In this document: piece after piece, positions 35,813 through 44,825 of the stretch
Layout: each line of letters starts with the position of its first letter
How positions within the stretch are numbered: the stretch's first letter is position 1
Assembly (NCBI GenBank): GCA_903824675.1
Contig: CAIJXV010000062.1
Coordinates: 1-64,000 of the forward strand
From: an uncultured bacterium
Lineage (GTDB): Bacteria > Verrucomicrobiota > Kiritimatiellia > CAIKKV01 > CAIJXV01
Reading direction: 5' to 3'
DNA: 64,000 nucleotides
Position numbers and translations under genes: made by a program
Notes under the pieces: model-generated
Seen by the model: only the letters and a program-made list of their open reading frames with translations
Databases searched by the model: none
What the model was told of the DNA's origin: nothing

Positions 35813-36313
35813 ATGGCGACAGTTGATAATCTGAAGGCGGCGTTTGCGGGCGAGAGTCAGGCGAATCGTAAGTATCTGGCTTTTGCCAAGAAAGCCGATG
35901 CCGATGGGAAACCCCAGATCGCCAAGTTGTTTCGCGCGGCGGCCGAGGCCGAAACGGTTCACGCCCATGCGCATTTACGCGTGTTGAATGGCGTCGGATC
36001 CACCGTCGAAAACGTCCAGGCGGCCATCGAAGGCGAAGGGTATGAGTTCACCAAGATGTACCCGGAATTCGTCGCGACCGCCAAGCAGGAAAACAATGCG
36101 GGCGCCCTGAAGTCATTCGAATACGCGCTGGTCGTCGAGAAGGTGCATCACACCCTCTACAGTCAGGCCGCGGATGCCCTCAAGGCCGGAAAAGATCTGG
36201 CGACCGCTAAGATTTATGTCTGCCCGGTCTGTGGCAACACGGTATTGAACGCCGCTCCGGATAAATGTCCGGTCTGCAGCGCCGCCGGCTCCAAATTCAC
36301 AGAAATTCAATGA
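35813..36313 (+). CDS. rubrerythrin
   Basis: 166 residues. A ferritin-like diiron bundle (about 1-125) has E14, E47 and H50 in AAAEAETVH and E109-x2-H112 (VVEKVHH). A C-terminal rubredoxin-like iron site has C137-x2-C140 and C152-x2-C155 (YVCPVCG, KCPVCS). It reduces hydrogen peroxide in anaerobes using electrons from rubredoxin. AAGGAGA precedes the ATG; an earlier out-of-frame ATG is not used. It lies between the PerR-like regulator and the rubredoxin oxidoreductase and is followed by a strong terminator. Confidence 0.96.
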   Translation: MATVDNLKAAFAGESQANRKYLAFAKKADADGKPQIAKLFRAAAEAETVHAHAHLRVLNGVGSTVENVQAAIEGEGYEFTKMYPEFVATAKQENNAGALKSFEYALVVEKVHHTLYSQAADALKAGKDLATAKIYVCPVCGNTVLNAAPDKCPVCSAAGSKFTEIQ

Positions 36314-36320
36314 TGCTTCC

Positions 36321-36354
36321 TTCTCCCCCGCCCCGATTCCGGGGCGGGGGAGAA
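36321..36354 (+). terminator. strong hairpin terminator after rubrerythrin
   Basis: A perfect 15-bp stem (TTCTCCCCCGCCCCG with its complement) closes on the 4-base loop ATTC, starting 8 bases after the rubrerythrin stop. The trailing U-tract is short (AAAACTTG follows), so part of the signal may be bidirectional. Confidence 0.8.
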
Positions 36355-36502
36355 AACTTGACCCGCTCTCGTATGCCCGCGAAAGGCACTCTTGCACACC
36401 CACGCTAAACGTCGTATCGTTTGCCTTGGGTTTGATGGTCGGCCGTAGCACCGCCTAAGGCGTGCATGTTCTGACCAGGGTCTTTAATGACAGGAAGTCC
36501 GC

Positions 36503-38005
36503 ATGAGTGAAAAGCCCCGCGCCTGGCGATGTACCGTTTGTGGCTATATCCATGCCCAAATCGAGGCGCCCGACTGCTGCCCGGTGTGCGGTGCTGACCA
36601 AGCGGATTTCGAGCCCTATTCGCCGCCCGCCCCAACCCCACCGGCTCCGTTTCGCGCACAACGCTGGCAGTGCGTGATTTGCGATTATTTCCATGAAGGA
36701 CCGGAACCCCCGGAAACCTGTCCCCTCTGCGGCGTCAACCGCGACCAATTTCAACCCCTGCCCGAAGTGGATCCCGTGGGTACCGATAGCGGAACTCCCG
36801 CCCAAATTCTTATCGTGGGATGCGGAATTGCCGGGGTCTCAGCCGCTGAAACCATCCGCCGGGTCTCGCCCCAGTCCTCCATCACCCTGGTTGGAACCGA
36901 AGGAGAACTGCCCTATTACCGGCTCAACCTCACCCGTTATCTCGCCGGCGAAATTCCGCGCGAGGCCCTCCCCATCCATCCGGCCGCCTGGTTTGAGGAT
37001 CAACACATCGGACTGATCCGTAATGTCAATGTGGACCGAATCAATGCCGAGGCCCATTCAGTCACCCTCTCAAATGGACTTGAACTCCCCTATGACCGGT
37101 TAATCCTTGCCGCCGGATCGCATGCCTACATCCCCTCGCTCGAGGGCGTTCATCTCGAAGGCGTATTCACGCTTCGGACGACCGTCGATGCGGACCATCT
37201 CATCCATCGCGCCCAGGCCGGCACCCGGTGCGTCTGTATCGGCGGAGGCATTCTGGGCATTGAGATCGCCGGCGCGCTGGCCCGCCAGAAGGTCGCGGTC
37301 ACCCTGCTTGAAAGTCATGCCTGGCTGATGCCCCGCCAGTTAAATCTTCGCGCGGCCGGTGTACTGGAGCGCCACCTGCTCTCCCTCGGCATCCAGGTCG
37401 TCAAAAAAGCCCAGACCCGCGCCTTGATCGGCGAGACCCGCGTTTCCGGAGTGGCCCTCCAGGACGGCCCCATCCTGCCCGCCGATGTGGTGGTCCTCGC
37501 CACCGGAGTCCGACCCAATACCGCCCTGGCACGCAAAGCCGGGCTTGAAGTCAATAATGGCGTCGTGGTGGATAATCATTTGCGCACTTCCCTTCCGGAT
37601 ATTTTTGCGGCCGGCGACGCCGCCGAACATAACGGGCAGGTGTACGGAGCCTGGTCCGCCTCCCAATACCAAGGGACGATCGCCGCCCTTAATGCCGTGG
37701 GCATCCCGACCGCCTTCGGCGGTCTGCCGCGGGCCAATACCGTCAAAGCCCTGGGACTCGATCTCACCAGTATCGGAAAGTTCCAACCCGAAGATGGAAG
37801 TTATACCGTTCTCGAGCAGGAAGGAACGGCTGATTATATCACCTTTATTTTTCATGACAGTCGACTAGCCGGTGCCATTCTCATCGGGCATGCCGACCTC
37901 GCCGCCACCGTCAAGAAGGCCATCGAATCCAAAACGGATTTCTCCGCCCTTCTCCAAAAAAATCCCGCCATTCCGGAGATCCTGGCGGCCCTCCGCCCGG
38001 CTTGA
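36503..38005 (+). CDS. tandem rubredoxin-like domains fused to NADH:rubredoxin oxidoreductase
   Basis: 500 residues. Two N-terminal rubredoxin-like iron sites come first: C10-x2-C13 with C26-x2-C29 (CTVCG, CPVCG) and C57-x2-C60 with C73-x2-C76 (CVICD, CPLCG). They are followed by a full FAD/NAD(P) oxidoreductase: FAD loop VGCGIAGVSAAE (G106-G111), NAD loop CIGGGILGIEIAG and FAD site DIFAAGDAAEH. It should move electrons from NADH through the fused rubredoxins to rubrerythrin. The tandem of two N-terminal domains is unusual; NROR and rubredoxin are normally separate proteins. Confidence 0.9.
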   Translation: MSEKPRAWRCTVCGYIHAQIEAPDCCPVCGADQADFEPYSPPAPTPPAPFRAQRWQCVICDYFHEGPEPPETCPLCGVNRDQFQPLPEVDPVGTDSGTPAQILIVGCGIAGVSAAETIRRVSPQSSITLVGTEGELPYYRLNLTRYLAGEIPREALPIHPAAWFEDQHIGLIRNVNVDRINAEAHSVTLSNGLELPYDRLILAAGSHAYIPSLEGVHLEGVFTLRTTVDADHLIHRAQAGTRCVCIGGGILGIEIAGALARQKVAVTLLESHAWLMPRQLNLRAAGVLERHLLSLGIQVVKKAQTRALIGETRVSGVALQDGPILPADVVVLATGVRPNTALARKAGLEVNNGVVVDNHLRTSLPDIFAAGDAAEHNGQVYGAWSASQYQGTIAALNAVGIPTAFGGLPRANTVKALGLDLTSIGKFQPEDGSYTVLEQEGTADYITFIFHDSRLAGAILIGHADLAATVKKAIESKTDFSALLQKNPAIPEILAALRPA

Positions 38006-38040
38006 CCTGAATGCCAGGGCGTCCTAGGCCCTTGAGATAG

Positions 38041-38886
38041 TCAAGGAGGCCCCTCATGCCCATCCGTCTTCTCGCACAACTCCCGCGCCAACTTGGCCAT
38101 CAAGGGCTCGGTTTGTGCCCACACCGATTCGATCTTGGAAAAATCAATCGTCGCGACATTATCCAGATCCGGCCTAAAATAAACGGTGGGCGAGGAGGTC
38201 GCCAATTTGCGGGCCATGACGGTGCTAATCAGGATGTCGTACATTCCCAAAATGGATTCCACCAGGGTCGGAATCTGATGATTACCGGGATGGCGCCGGG
38301 GTGTCACATCAATTGCAATCGTATAATCGCAGCTTTCCATCAGCCGATCGAAAGGCACATTATTCACCATGCCCCCATCGATCAGAATCCGGTGGGCAAA
38401 CGATACCGGTGCAAAAATTCCAGGAATCGCCATACTCGCCTCAAGGGCCGGCAAAAGTGGCCCCGAATCAAAAATCACTTCCTCGCCGGTCCAGAAATCG
38501 GTTGTCACCACCTGGAGAGGAATCTTCAAATCTTCAAAAGTACTCTCCTGGATTTCATCCAGCAAAAAATTTAAAATCCCGTCGCCCCTTAATAATCCGC
38601 CCCGGCCGGAGCCGAATTTCATTATTTTCAACCACTTCAGCACTTGGGAAGATTTAGCCGCAAAGCTCTTTCGCTTTTGTCCGTCCAGCCCGGCATGATA
38701 TCGGATTTTTTTACGAATCGCTTCTCCGGTCAGCCCGGAAGCATACAGGGCACCCAAAATGGCCCCCATGCTGGTGCCGGCAATCGCAGAAATCTTCAAC
38801 CCCTGACGGTCAATGGTCTCCAAAACCGGAATGTGGGCCATCGCCCGAACCCCACCGCCACCTAATGCTAGTCCGATTTTTTTCAT
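38041..38886 (-). CDS. patatin-like phospholipase
   Basis: 281 residues. The oxyanion loop is ALGGGGVRAMAHIPV, the nucleophile Ser is in GTSMG and the catalytic Asp is in IDGGMVNNVPF, the Ser-Asp dyad of bacterial patatins (RssA/YchK type). It hydrolyses acyl lipids, probably at the cytoplasmic face. The ATG at 38886, two bases after the holB stop, replaces an in-frame TTG. It is the last gene of the aspS-ispF-cysS-tmk-holB run and converges on the NROR gene. Confidence 0.92.
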   Translation of the reverse strand: MKKIGLALGGGGVRAMAHIPVLETIDRQGLKISAIAGTSMGAILGALYASGLTGEAIRKKIRYHAGLDGQKRKSFAAKSSQVLKWLKIMKFGSGRGGLLRGDGILNFLLDEIQESTFEDLKIPLQVVTTDFWTGEEVIFDSGPLLPALEASMAIPGIFAPVSFAHRILIDGGMVNNVPFDRLMESCDYTIAIDVTPRRHPGNHQIPTLVESILGMYDILISTVMARKLATSSPTVYFRPDLDNVATIDFSKIESVWAQTEPLMAKLARELCEKTDGHEGPP

Positions 38887-38888
38887 AC

Positions 38889-39875
38889 TCAAGGAGACAG
38901 GCGCGCAAACCCCATCGTAAAAACCACATCTTCCTTGATATTCCGGGTAAACTGGCGCTGCATGTTCTCAATGGCCTCGATGTTGTCCATGGCCTGCCGG
39001 AAAGTCATCCCCTGCGCCAATCCCCGTATCCGGTCCACATGCCCCGCGAACAGGAGATCGGTCTCGATTCCCAGATGAACCACTAAGAGGTCCCGATACC
39101 AGGCCTCCATTACCCGCAACATCTCCATCCGCTCCTCGCGCACCCGAATTTCAACCCGGGCCGCGACCAAAGACTCACGCTCTTCCCGATCCAGTTCGCT
39201 GGCCTTGATCAGCTCGCTTTCCTCTTCCTCCACCTGGGTCCGCCGCTCTTCCAGCAGGGACTGGATCCGACCTGATCGGATCAACCCATTGAGGATCGCG
39301 CCGGTTTCCGTCGGCAGGATTAACAGTTGTTCCAGGGATTTAAACCACACGGCCTCGCGGTCGATCCGTTGAGATGACAAGGTGATGCGCTGGCAACGCG
39401 AAATGATGGTGGACAAGACGTTGTCCGGAGAATCGGTCAGCATCAAAAACAGGGTCTTTTCCGGCGGCTCTTCCAACACCTTTAGAATCGCGTTGCCGGC
39501 TTCCGCCTTACCTTGGGTCCCCAACCGGTCGGCCCCGACAATCACCGCCACCTTCCACCCTCCCGCATAGGAGGTCTTCATCAGATCCGCAATGAGCTCC
39601 CGCACATGGTCAATGGAGATGATGCGGGATTTCATCTGGGGTTCCATCCAGAACACGTCCGGATGCGTCCGATCGGCGACTTTTTTACAGTTGGCACAAG
39701 TACCGCAGGCCTGAGGCGTGTTCACGCAATACAGGGATTGCAGGACTTGCCGGGCCATCGGAATCCCGTGGGAGCGCAAGGGACCCACCAAGAGATAGGA
39801 CTGCGCCATCCGGTGGTTGTCCAGCCCTTCCCGTATCCGGGCCAGCGCGGTATCGAATAAATTACCGGCAGACAT
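38889..39875 (-). CDS. holB: DNA polymerase III delta' subunit
   Basis: 328 residues with a degenerate nucleotide loop (LLVGPLRSHGIPMA), as is normal for delta', a zinc motif CGTCANC with an upstream Cys, and DNAEAG-like AEAGNAILKVLEEPPEKTLFLML ending in a sensor-type ISRCQRI. It is a clamp-loader subunit that loads the beta clamp. It overlaps tmk by 14 bases, a very common pairing in bacteria. The C-terminal half is highly charged (EEERRTQVEEEESEL-like), longer than in E. coli. Confidence 0.92.
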   Translation of the reverse strand: MSAGNLFDTALARIREGLDNHRMAQSYLLVGPLRSHGIPMARQVLQSLYCVNTPQACGTCANCKKVADRTHPDVFWMEPQMKSRIISIDHVRELIADLMKTSYAGGWKVAVIVGADRLGTQGKAEAGNAILKVLEEPPEKTLFLMLTDSPDNVLSTIISRCQRITLSSQRIDREAVWFKSLEQLLILPTETGAILNGLIRSGRIQSLLEERRTQVEEEESELIKASELDREERESLVAARVEIRVREERMEMLRVMEAWYRDLLVVHLGIETDLLFAGHVDRIRGLAQGMTFRQAMDNIEAIENMQRQFTRNIKEDVVFTMGFARLSP

Positions 39876-40512
39876 CCGCTACCGCCTTCCCGATCTGCGC
39901 CTCGATGAGCGCGGAATCCTGGTCGGCCGCGATCACCCGGAAACGGCCGGGATCTTCGGCGGCGAGCGCCAGGTATCCCCTGCGGACCCGTTGATGAAAG
40001 TCGACCTTTTCGCACTCGATCCGATCCAGCCCTTGTTCGGATCCGATGGCACGCCGGTGAATCCGTTCCAGCCCCACCAGCACATCCAGATCGAGCAAAA
40101 GAGTCAAATCCGGCTTCAAGCCGCCGGTGGCCAAGTCCTGCAGGGTCTTCAATGTTCCCCGATCAAATCCCCGTCCAAACCCCTGATAGGCCGTGGTTGA
40201 ATCAAAAAAACGATCGCAGAGCACCCAGTCACCCCGATCCAGAGCCGGCCGGATCATCCGCTCAACCAGTTGGGCGCGGCTCGCCGCAAATAACAATAAT
40301 TCCGCGGAAGGCGCAATCGGTTCGCCGCCAGGTCCCTGTTGCAAGATCTTTCGAATGGCATCGCCGGTCACCGTCCCTCCCGGCTCGCGCAAACACAAAA
40401 CGGTACGTCCTTGAGTTTCCAACCGCCGGGCCAGCAATTGGATTTGAGTCGATTTCCCCCCGCCCTCGGGTCCCTCAAAAGTGATGAAATAACCACGGGG
40501 CTTCATCGTCAT
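39862..40512 (-). CDS. tmk: thymidylate kinase
   Basis: 216 residues with P-loop EGPEGGGKST (G14-T22), the DR(Y/F) motif in VLCDRFFDSTTAYQGFGRG and the LID-like RRAIGSEQGLDRIE. It phosphorylates dTMP to dTDP for DNA synthesis. It starts with ATG overlapping the cysS stop (ATGA) and runs 14 bases into holB, so the three are translated together. Confidence 0.95.
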   Translation of the reverse strand: MTMKPRGYFITFEGPEGGGKSTQIQLLARRLETQGRTVLCLREPGGTVTGDAIRKILQQGPGGEPIAPSAELLLFAASRAQLVERMIRPALDRGDWVLCDRFFDSTTAYQGFGRGFDRGTLKTLQDLATGGLKPDLTLLLDLDVLVGLERIHRRAIGSEQGLDRIECEKVDFHQRVRRGYLALAAEDPGRFRVIAADQDSALIEAQIGKAVADVCR

Positions 40513-41921
40513 CCTGGCCGCCGTTTCAATTTTGGACCCGCCGGAGTATCCTGGATCACCCAGCCCAAACGGTCCAGCTCGTCCCGGATCCGATCAGATT
40601 CTGCCCATTGTTTGGTCTTCCGGGCCGTTTGACGCTGTTCCATCAACGCCTGGACGGCTGCGTCGGGGCGAACCTCGTCCGTTTGCAGGAGGGCCAATAC
40701 TCCATCGATGTCTGCCAGCACCCCTTGCACGGCGACCGCCTGGGCGGGACTCAGCTCTTTATGATCCAGCGCGCGGTTCCCGTCATGGATGATCCGGAAC
40801 AACGCGGCCAGGGCCTCTGCCATATTCAGGTCATTTTCCACAGCCGCACGAAAGGCGGCCCCGGCCTCGGTCGCCCAGCCGGGCAATGGCGCCGGTTGGC
40901 CGGGCGGTATCGCACCGGCTTGGGTCGCCAGCCGTTCGGTAAACTCATCTGCCCGGGCCAGGGAACTGCGGGCCGCCTGCAAGGCATCAAAGGTAAAATT
41001 AAGCGACTGCCGGTAATTGGCCGAGGCCAACAGATACCGGATTTCACGACCGGTATAGCCCTTCTCCACCAGATCCCGCAAGGTGTAGAAATTGCCCAGG
41101 GACTTGGACATTTTGCGCCCATCCACCACCAGGTGGGCGCAATGCATCCAGTATTTTACAAACTGCTGGCCATTGGCCGCCTCGCTCTGGGCAATTTCAT
41201 CCTCATGATGCGGGAACAGATTATCGATCCCGCCCGTGTGCAGATCGAAAGTCGGCCCCAGATATTTCATGCTCATGGCTGAACATTCGAGATGCCAGCC
41301 CGGCCGGCCCGGACCCCAGGGTGACTCCCAGCGCACATTGCCATCGGCCGCATCCCAGGCCTTCCACAGCGCAAAATCAGCCGCATCGTCCTTGGCATAT
41401 TCGTCCTGGGCGACTCGGGCGCCCGGCCGTAATCCCTCCCGGTCCAGGCGGGCCAATCGCCCGTAATTCGGAAAGCTGGCGATGCGAAAATAAACCGACC
41501 CGTCGTCTGCCCGATACGCATGGCCCTTGGCCAGCAAGGTCTCCACCAACGTGATCATCTCGGGAATATGGTCGGTCGCTGCCGGATAAAATTCTGCCGG
41601 CTCGATTCGCAAGGTCTTCAGATCGGCAAAAAAGGCATTCTTAAAAGTCTGGGTGAAGGCGGTCAGGTCCACCCCTTGCGCAATGGCACCGCGAATCGTC
41701 TTGTCGTCCACATCGGTCAGGTTCATCACCTGGATGACTTTGAATCCGCAATATTTCAGAACCCGCCGGAGCAGGTCTTCAAAAATATAAGCCCGGAAAT
41801 TACCGATATGGGCAAAGTTGTAAACGGTTGGGCCGCACGTATAGAAGCGGACCTGCCCGGGTTCAATCGGCTCCAAGACCTCCAACCGTTGGCTCAGGCT
41901 GTTAAAAATCTGCAAGGCCAT
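40509..41921 (-). CDS. cysS: cysteinyl-tRNA synthetase
   Basis: 470 residues. HIGH is NFAHIGNFR, following zinc-binding Cys in RFYTCGPTVYN; further zinc ligands are in HLECSAMS and FPHHEDEIAQSEA. KMSKS is GRKMSKSLGNFYTLRDL. Length and motif order are standard. It lies between ispF (13 bases upstream) and tmk (4-base overlap) in the aspS operon. Confidence 0.97.
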   Translation of the reverse strand: MALQIFNSLSQRLEVLEPIEPGQVRFYTCGPTVYNFAHIGNFRAYIFEDLLRRVLKYCGFKVIQVMNLTDVDDKTIRGAIAQGVDLTAFTQTFKNAFFADLKTLRIEPAEFYPAATDHIPEMITLVETLLAKGHAYRADDGSVYFRIASFPNYGRLARLDREGLRPGARVAQDEYAKDDAADFALWKAWDAADGNVRWESPWGPGRPGWHLECSAMSMKYLGPTFDLHTGGIDNLFPHHEDEIAQSEAANGQQFVKYWMHCAHLVVDGRKMSKSLGNFYTLRDLVEKGYTGREIRYLLASANYRQSLNFTFDALQAARSSLARADEFTERLATQAGAIPPGQPAPLPGWATEAGAAFRAAVENDLNMAEALAALFRIIHDGNRALDHKELSPAQAVAVQGVLADIDGVLALLQTDEVRPDAAVQALMEQRQTARKTKQWAESDRIRDELDRLGWVIQDTPAGPKLKRRPG

Positions 41922-41934
41922 CCGCTCATCCCCC

Positions 41935-42414
41935 TCAACTTTCCTGATTCACCGTCGCCACCGCCATCACGGCAATCCCCTCTTCCCGCCCGATCGACCC
42001 CATTTTCTCGAGCGTCGTCGCCTTGATCGAAACGGCATCCGGCTCTATTCCGATGGCCCGGGCCAGCCGTTCGCGCATGAGCGCCAGATGGGGTGCAATG
42101 CGGGGCCGCTCGGCCATCACCGTCGCATCGACGTTGTGGATGCAGGCTCCACGGGCGCGGACCAACTCCGCCGATTGGGCCAAAATCACCAGGCTGTCCG
42201 CATCCTTCCAACGCGCATCGGTGTCGGGAAAATGATGGCCAATATCGCCCAGGGCCATCGCCCCGAGCAGGGCATCGGCCAGGGCATGGGACAGAACATC
42301 GGCGTCTGAATGGCCCAGTAATCCCCGGGGATGTTGAATTTCAACCCCGCCGAGCACCAAACGCCGTCCCTCGGCGAACCGATGGGCATCAAATCCTATT
42401 CCGGTCCGAATCAT
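41935..42414 (-). CDS. ispF: 2-C-methyl-D-erythritol 2,4-cyclodiphosphate synthase
   Basis: 159 residues. The metal-binding residues are D9 and H11 in GIGFDAHRF and H43 in GHSDADVLSHALADAL. It also has GDIGHHFPDTD, NVDATVMAERPRI and SIKATTLEKMGSIGREEGIA. It makes the cyclic intermediate of the MEP isoprenoid pathway. The ATG at 42414 has GGAGG nine bases upstream, while a GTG at 42423 sits directly on the Shine-Dalgarno sequence; 159 residues is typical. It starts 5 bases after the aspS stop. Confidence 0.96.
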   Translation of the reverse strand: MIRTGIGFDAHRFAEGRRLVLGGVEIQHPRGLLGHSDADVLSHALADALLGAMALGDIGHHFPDTDARWKDADSLVILAQSAELVRARGACIHNVDATVMAERPRIAPHLALMRERLARAIGIEPDAVSIKATTLEKMGSIGREEGIAVMAVATVNQES

Positions 42415-42419
42415 GCGGA

Positions 42420-44246
42420 TCACCCTCCGGCTGGCGCGGGAGTCGTTCCCGGCTCGACCGCCCGGGCCGGGGGCAGTTTGATCGCGATGTGCAGTTCCCG
42501 AAGCTGTTTCTCGGTCACCGTCGCCGGCGCATTCATCATCAAATCCTGCGCCTTCTGGTTCATCGGGAAAGCGATCACTTCGCGGATATTGGTTTCATTG
42601 GCCAGCAACATCACCATCCGGTCAACCCCCGGAGCCAGTCCGCCATGGGGCGGAGCGCCGAGTTTGAAGGCGTTGATCATGGCGCCGAACCGTCGGTCCA
42701 CTTCATCCTGCCCATAGCCGGCCATCTCGAAGGCCTTGTACATGATCTCCGGGCTGTGATTCCGGATCGCCCCGCTCGACAATTCGCACCCGTTGCAGAC
42801 GATGTCGTATTGATAGGCCAGGATGTCCAAAGGATCCTTCTCCAACAAGGCCTGCATCCCGCCCTGCGGCATCGAGAAGGGATTATGCGAGAAGATGATC
42901 GCCTGGCTTTCCTCGTCGAACTCGAACATGGGAAAATCGACGATCCAGCAAAACCGGTAGACCTCTTTTGCGATCAAATCCAGATCACGCCCCAGCTTCG
43001 AGCGTAAATCGCCGCCAATCCGGTTGGCCGATTTCGCGGCGTCGGCGACAAAAAAGATCACATCGCCCTCACCCACCCCGCACATCGTCGCCAGCCGGGC
43101 CAGTTCGTCGGGAGCCATGAACTTGGCGATCGGGCCCTTGACCGCGCCTTCGCTCCAAACCAGGTAGGCCAGTCCTTTCGAACCGATCGACTGGGCGTAT
43201 TCCACCAGTTTATCGAAGAAACTGCGCGGCTTGTCGGAGATGGCCTTGACCGGAATGGCGCGCACCACACCGCCCTTTTCGACCACGGACCGGAAGGCAT
43301 TGAACTTGGATTCCTTGAACAGCGCCGAGACATCGCGCATTTCGATCGGGATGCGCAGGTCGGGTTTATCGGACCCGTATTTTTCCATCGCCTCGCGATA
43401 CGGAATGCGGACGAAGGGCGCAGGATCGAGCTTCCAATTCGAAAATTCCTTAAACACCCCGTAAATAACCTGTTCCACCACATTGAAAATATCGTCCTGG
43501 GTAACATAAGACATTTCGATATCGAGCTGATAGAATTCGCCCGGAGAGCGATCGGCCCGCGCATCCTCGTCCCGGAAACAGGGCGCGATCTGAAAATATC
43601 GATCAAACCCGGCGATCATCAACAACTGCTTGAACTGCTGGGGCGCCTGGGGCAGGGCGTAGAATTTCCCGGGATGGACCCGGCTGGGGACCAGGTAATC
43701 CCGCGCGCCTTCGGGCGAACTGCTGGTGAGAATCGGGGTCTGGAACTCGCGAAAATTCTGCTCCAGCATCCGTCGGCGCAGACTGGCAATGATGTCACTG
43801 CGCAGAATGAGATTGCGGTGAAGCCGTTCGCGGCGCAAATCGAGGAATCGGTATTTCAGGCGGATATCTTCCGGCCCTTCGTCTTCACCCGCCAGATGCA
43901 ACGGCAGGGGATCGGCCAGGCTGATCACCTCATAGGCGTCCACGACCAGTTCAACCGCACCGGTCGGCAGATCCGGATTCACCGTCTCGAGCGAGCGGGC
44001 AGCCACCTGGCCAGTGACGGTGATGACACTCTCCAGCCGGATTTTCTGAACTTCATCGAAAAATGGACGGTCAGGATGAAAGACCACCTGGGTCACCCCG
44101 TAGTGATCGCGCAAGTCGATAAAGATCAACTGGCCGTGGTCGCGTTTGCGAAAAACCCAGCCGGACAATCGCACGGTCTGGTCCTTCTGTTCCGGACGCA
44201 AGTCGCCGCACGTATGGGTTCGATACGGATGCATGTTTCGTTCCAT
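42420..44246 (-). CDS. aspS: aspartyl-tRNA synthetase, probably non-discriminating
   Basis: 608 residues in class IIb order: OB-fold ([22 protein letters not shown]), motif 2 with [22 protein letters not shown], the bacterial GAD insert (about 300-420) and motif 3 [13 protein letters not shown]. His37 in KRDHG takes the place where discriminating enzymes such as E. coli AspRS have leucine (RRDLG); His there is linked to charging of tRNA-Asn as well as tRNA-Asp. The alternative start M5 (44234) is possible. It is first in the operon with ispF, cysS, tmk, holB and the patatin gene. Confidence 0.95.
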   Translation of the reverse strand: MERNMHPYRTHTCGDLRPEQKDQTVRLSGWVFRKRDHGQLIFIDLRDHYGVTQVVFHPDRPFFDEVQKIRLESVITVTGQVAARSLETVNPDLPTGAVELVVDAYEVISLADPLPLHLAGEDEGPEDIRLKYRFLDLRRERLHRNLILRSDIIASLRRRMLEQNFREFQTPILTSSSPEGARDYLVPSRVHPGKFYALPQAPQQFKQLLMIAGFDRYFQIAPCFRDEDARADRSPGEFYQLDIEMSYVTQDDIFNVVEQVIYGVFKEFSNWKLDPAPFVRIPYREAMEKYGSDKPDLRIPIEMRDVSALFKESKFNAFRSVVEKGGVVRAIPVKAISDKPRSFFDKLVEYAQSIGSKGLAYLVWSEGAVKGPIAKFMAPDELARLATMCGVGEGDVIFFVADAAKSANRIGGDLRSKLGRDLDLIAKEVYRFCWIVDFPMFEFDEESQAIIFSHNPFSMPQGGMQALLEKDPLDILAYQYDIVCNGCELSSGAIRNHSPEIMYKAFEMAGYGQDEVDRRFGAMINAFKLGAPPHGGLAPGVDRMVMLLANETNIREVIAFPMNQKAQDLMMNAPATVTEKQLRELHIAIKLPPARAVEPGTTPAPAGG

Positions 44247-44282
44247 GGTTATCAGGATTTCACTCAGGGTTAAAGGTTCGTC

Positions 44283-44311
44283 ATAATACTGTGCGCCGGT
44301 CTATTTCGCAA
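44283..44311 (-). promoter_or_regulatory. candidate aspS operon promoter
   Basis: On the minus strand, TTGCGA (44311-44306) and TATTAT (44288-44283) are separated by 17 bases, ending 37 bases before the aspS ATG. Hexamer match is moderate but spacing is ideal. Confidence 0.45.
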
Positions 44312-44497
44312 TCAAATTGACAAGCGGGGTGACCTCGCGGGCCTTAGACATATTTCGGTGAAACAACGTTGAACCCGCGTACGCGTACAGGTGTAAAAAC
44401 AAAAGGCGGTCGGGGTGGCACCCGCCCCTCCCCAATCCGGATCAACAGGCCTGTTGGGGGACATCCCACTTTGTCCCATCAGGCAACCAGCGGGCTC

Positions 44498-44822
44498 TTA
44501 ATCCGATTCGTCGACATGGAAGCGGTGAAGGATCCGGTGAATGAGCGGGGTAAAGAGCAGCCCTGCGACGCTGATGAAAACCAGGCCACTGAAGAGGGCA
44601 TACGCCGAGGCAAATAGCTTGGCCGACCGGCCCCATGCCGGCCAGGATCATAGAGGCGTTCAGCAAGGCATCCATCGGACTGAACCCCGCGATCCAGTGG
44701 TAACCAGCGACCCCAAGGCCCAAGGCAAAAAGGATCAGGAGTCCGGCAACCCCGGAAAAAGCCGCGACCCGCCAGGCAAACTGCCGGGTGGTCAATAATC
44801 GTTCGTGTTGTTTTTCCAGCAT
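44498..44822 (-). pseudogene. frameshifted two-TM membrane protein
   Basis: The frame starting at 44822 gives LEKQHERLLTTRQFAWRVAAF..., a TM segment and NASMILAGMGPVG, then loses family character. Another frame continues from near 44622 as KLFASAYALFSGLVFISVAG, LLFTPLIHRILHRFHVDESD and a TAA at 44498. Together they restore a known small two-TM family (GGMGPV...GKLFAS-YALFSG...HRFLHKFH). Only about 4 bases separate GPV from KLFAS where relatives have about eight residues, so a deletion of about 20 bases broke the frame. Follows the Orn-like gene by 3 bases. Confidence 0.75.
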
Positions 44823-44825
44823 GGT

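Noticed and set aside
42093-43007. A 304-residue plus-strand ORF opposite ispF and aspS
   Set aside because: It is antisense to two well-supported genes and has no recognisable domain.
44442-44822. Intact 126-residue membrane protein
   Set aside because: The family continues in another frame after about residue 67, so the C-terminal half of this reading is a frameshift product.
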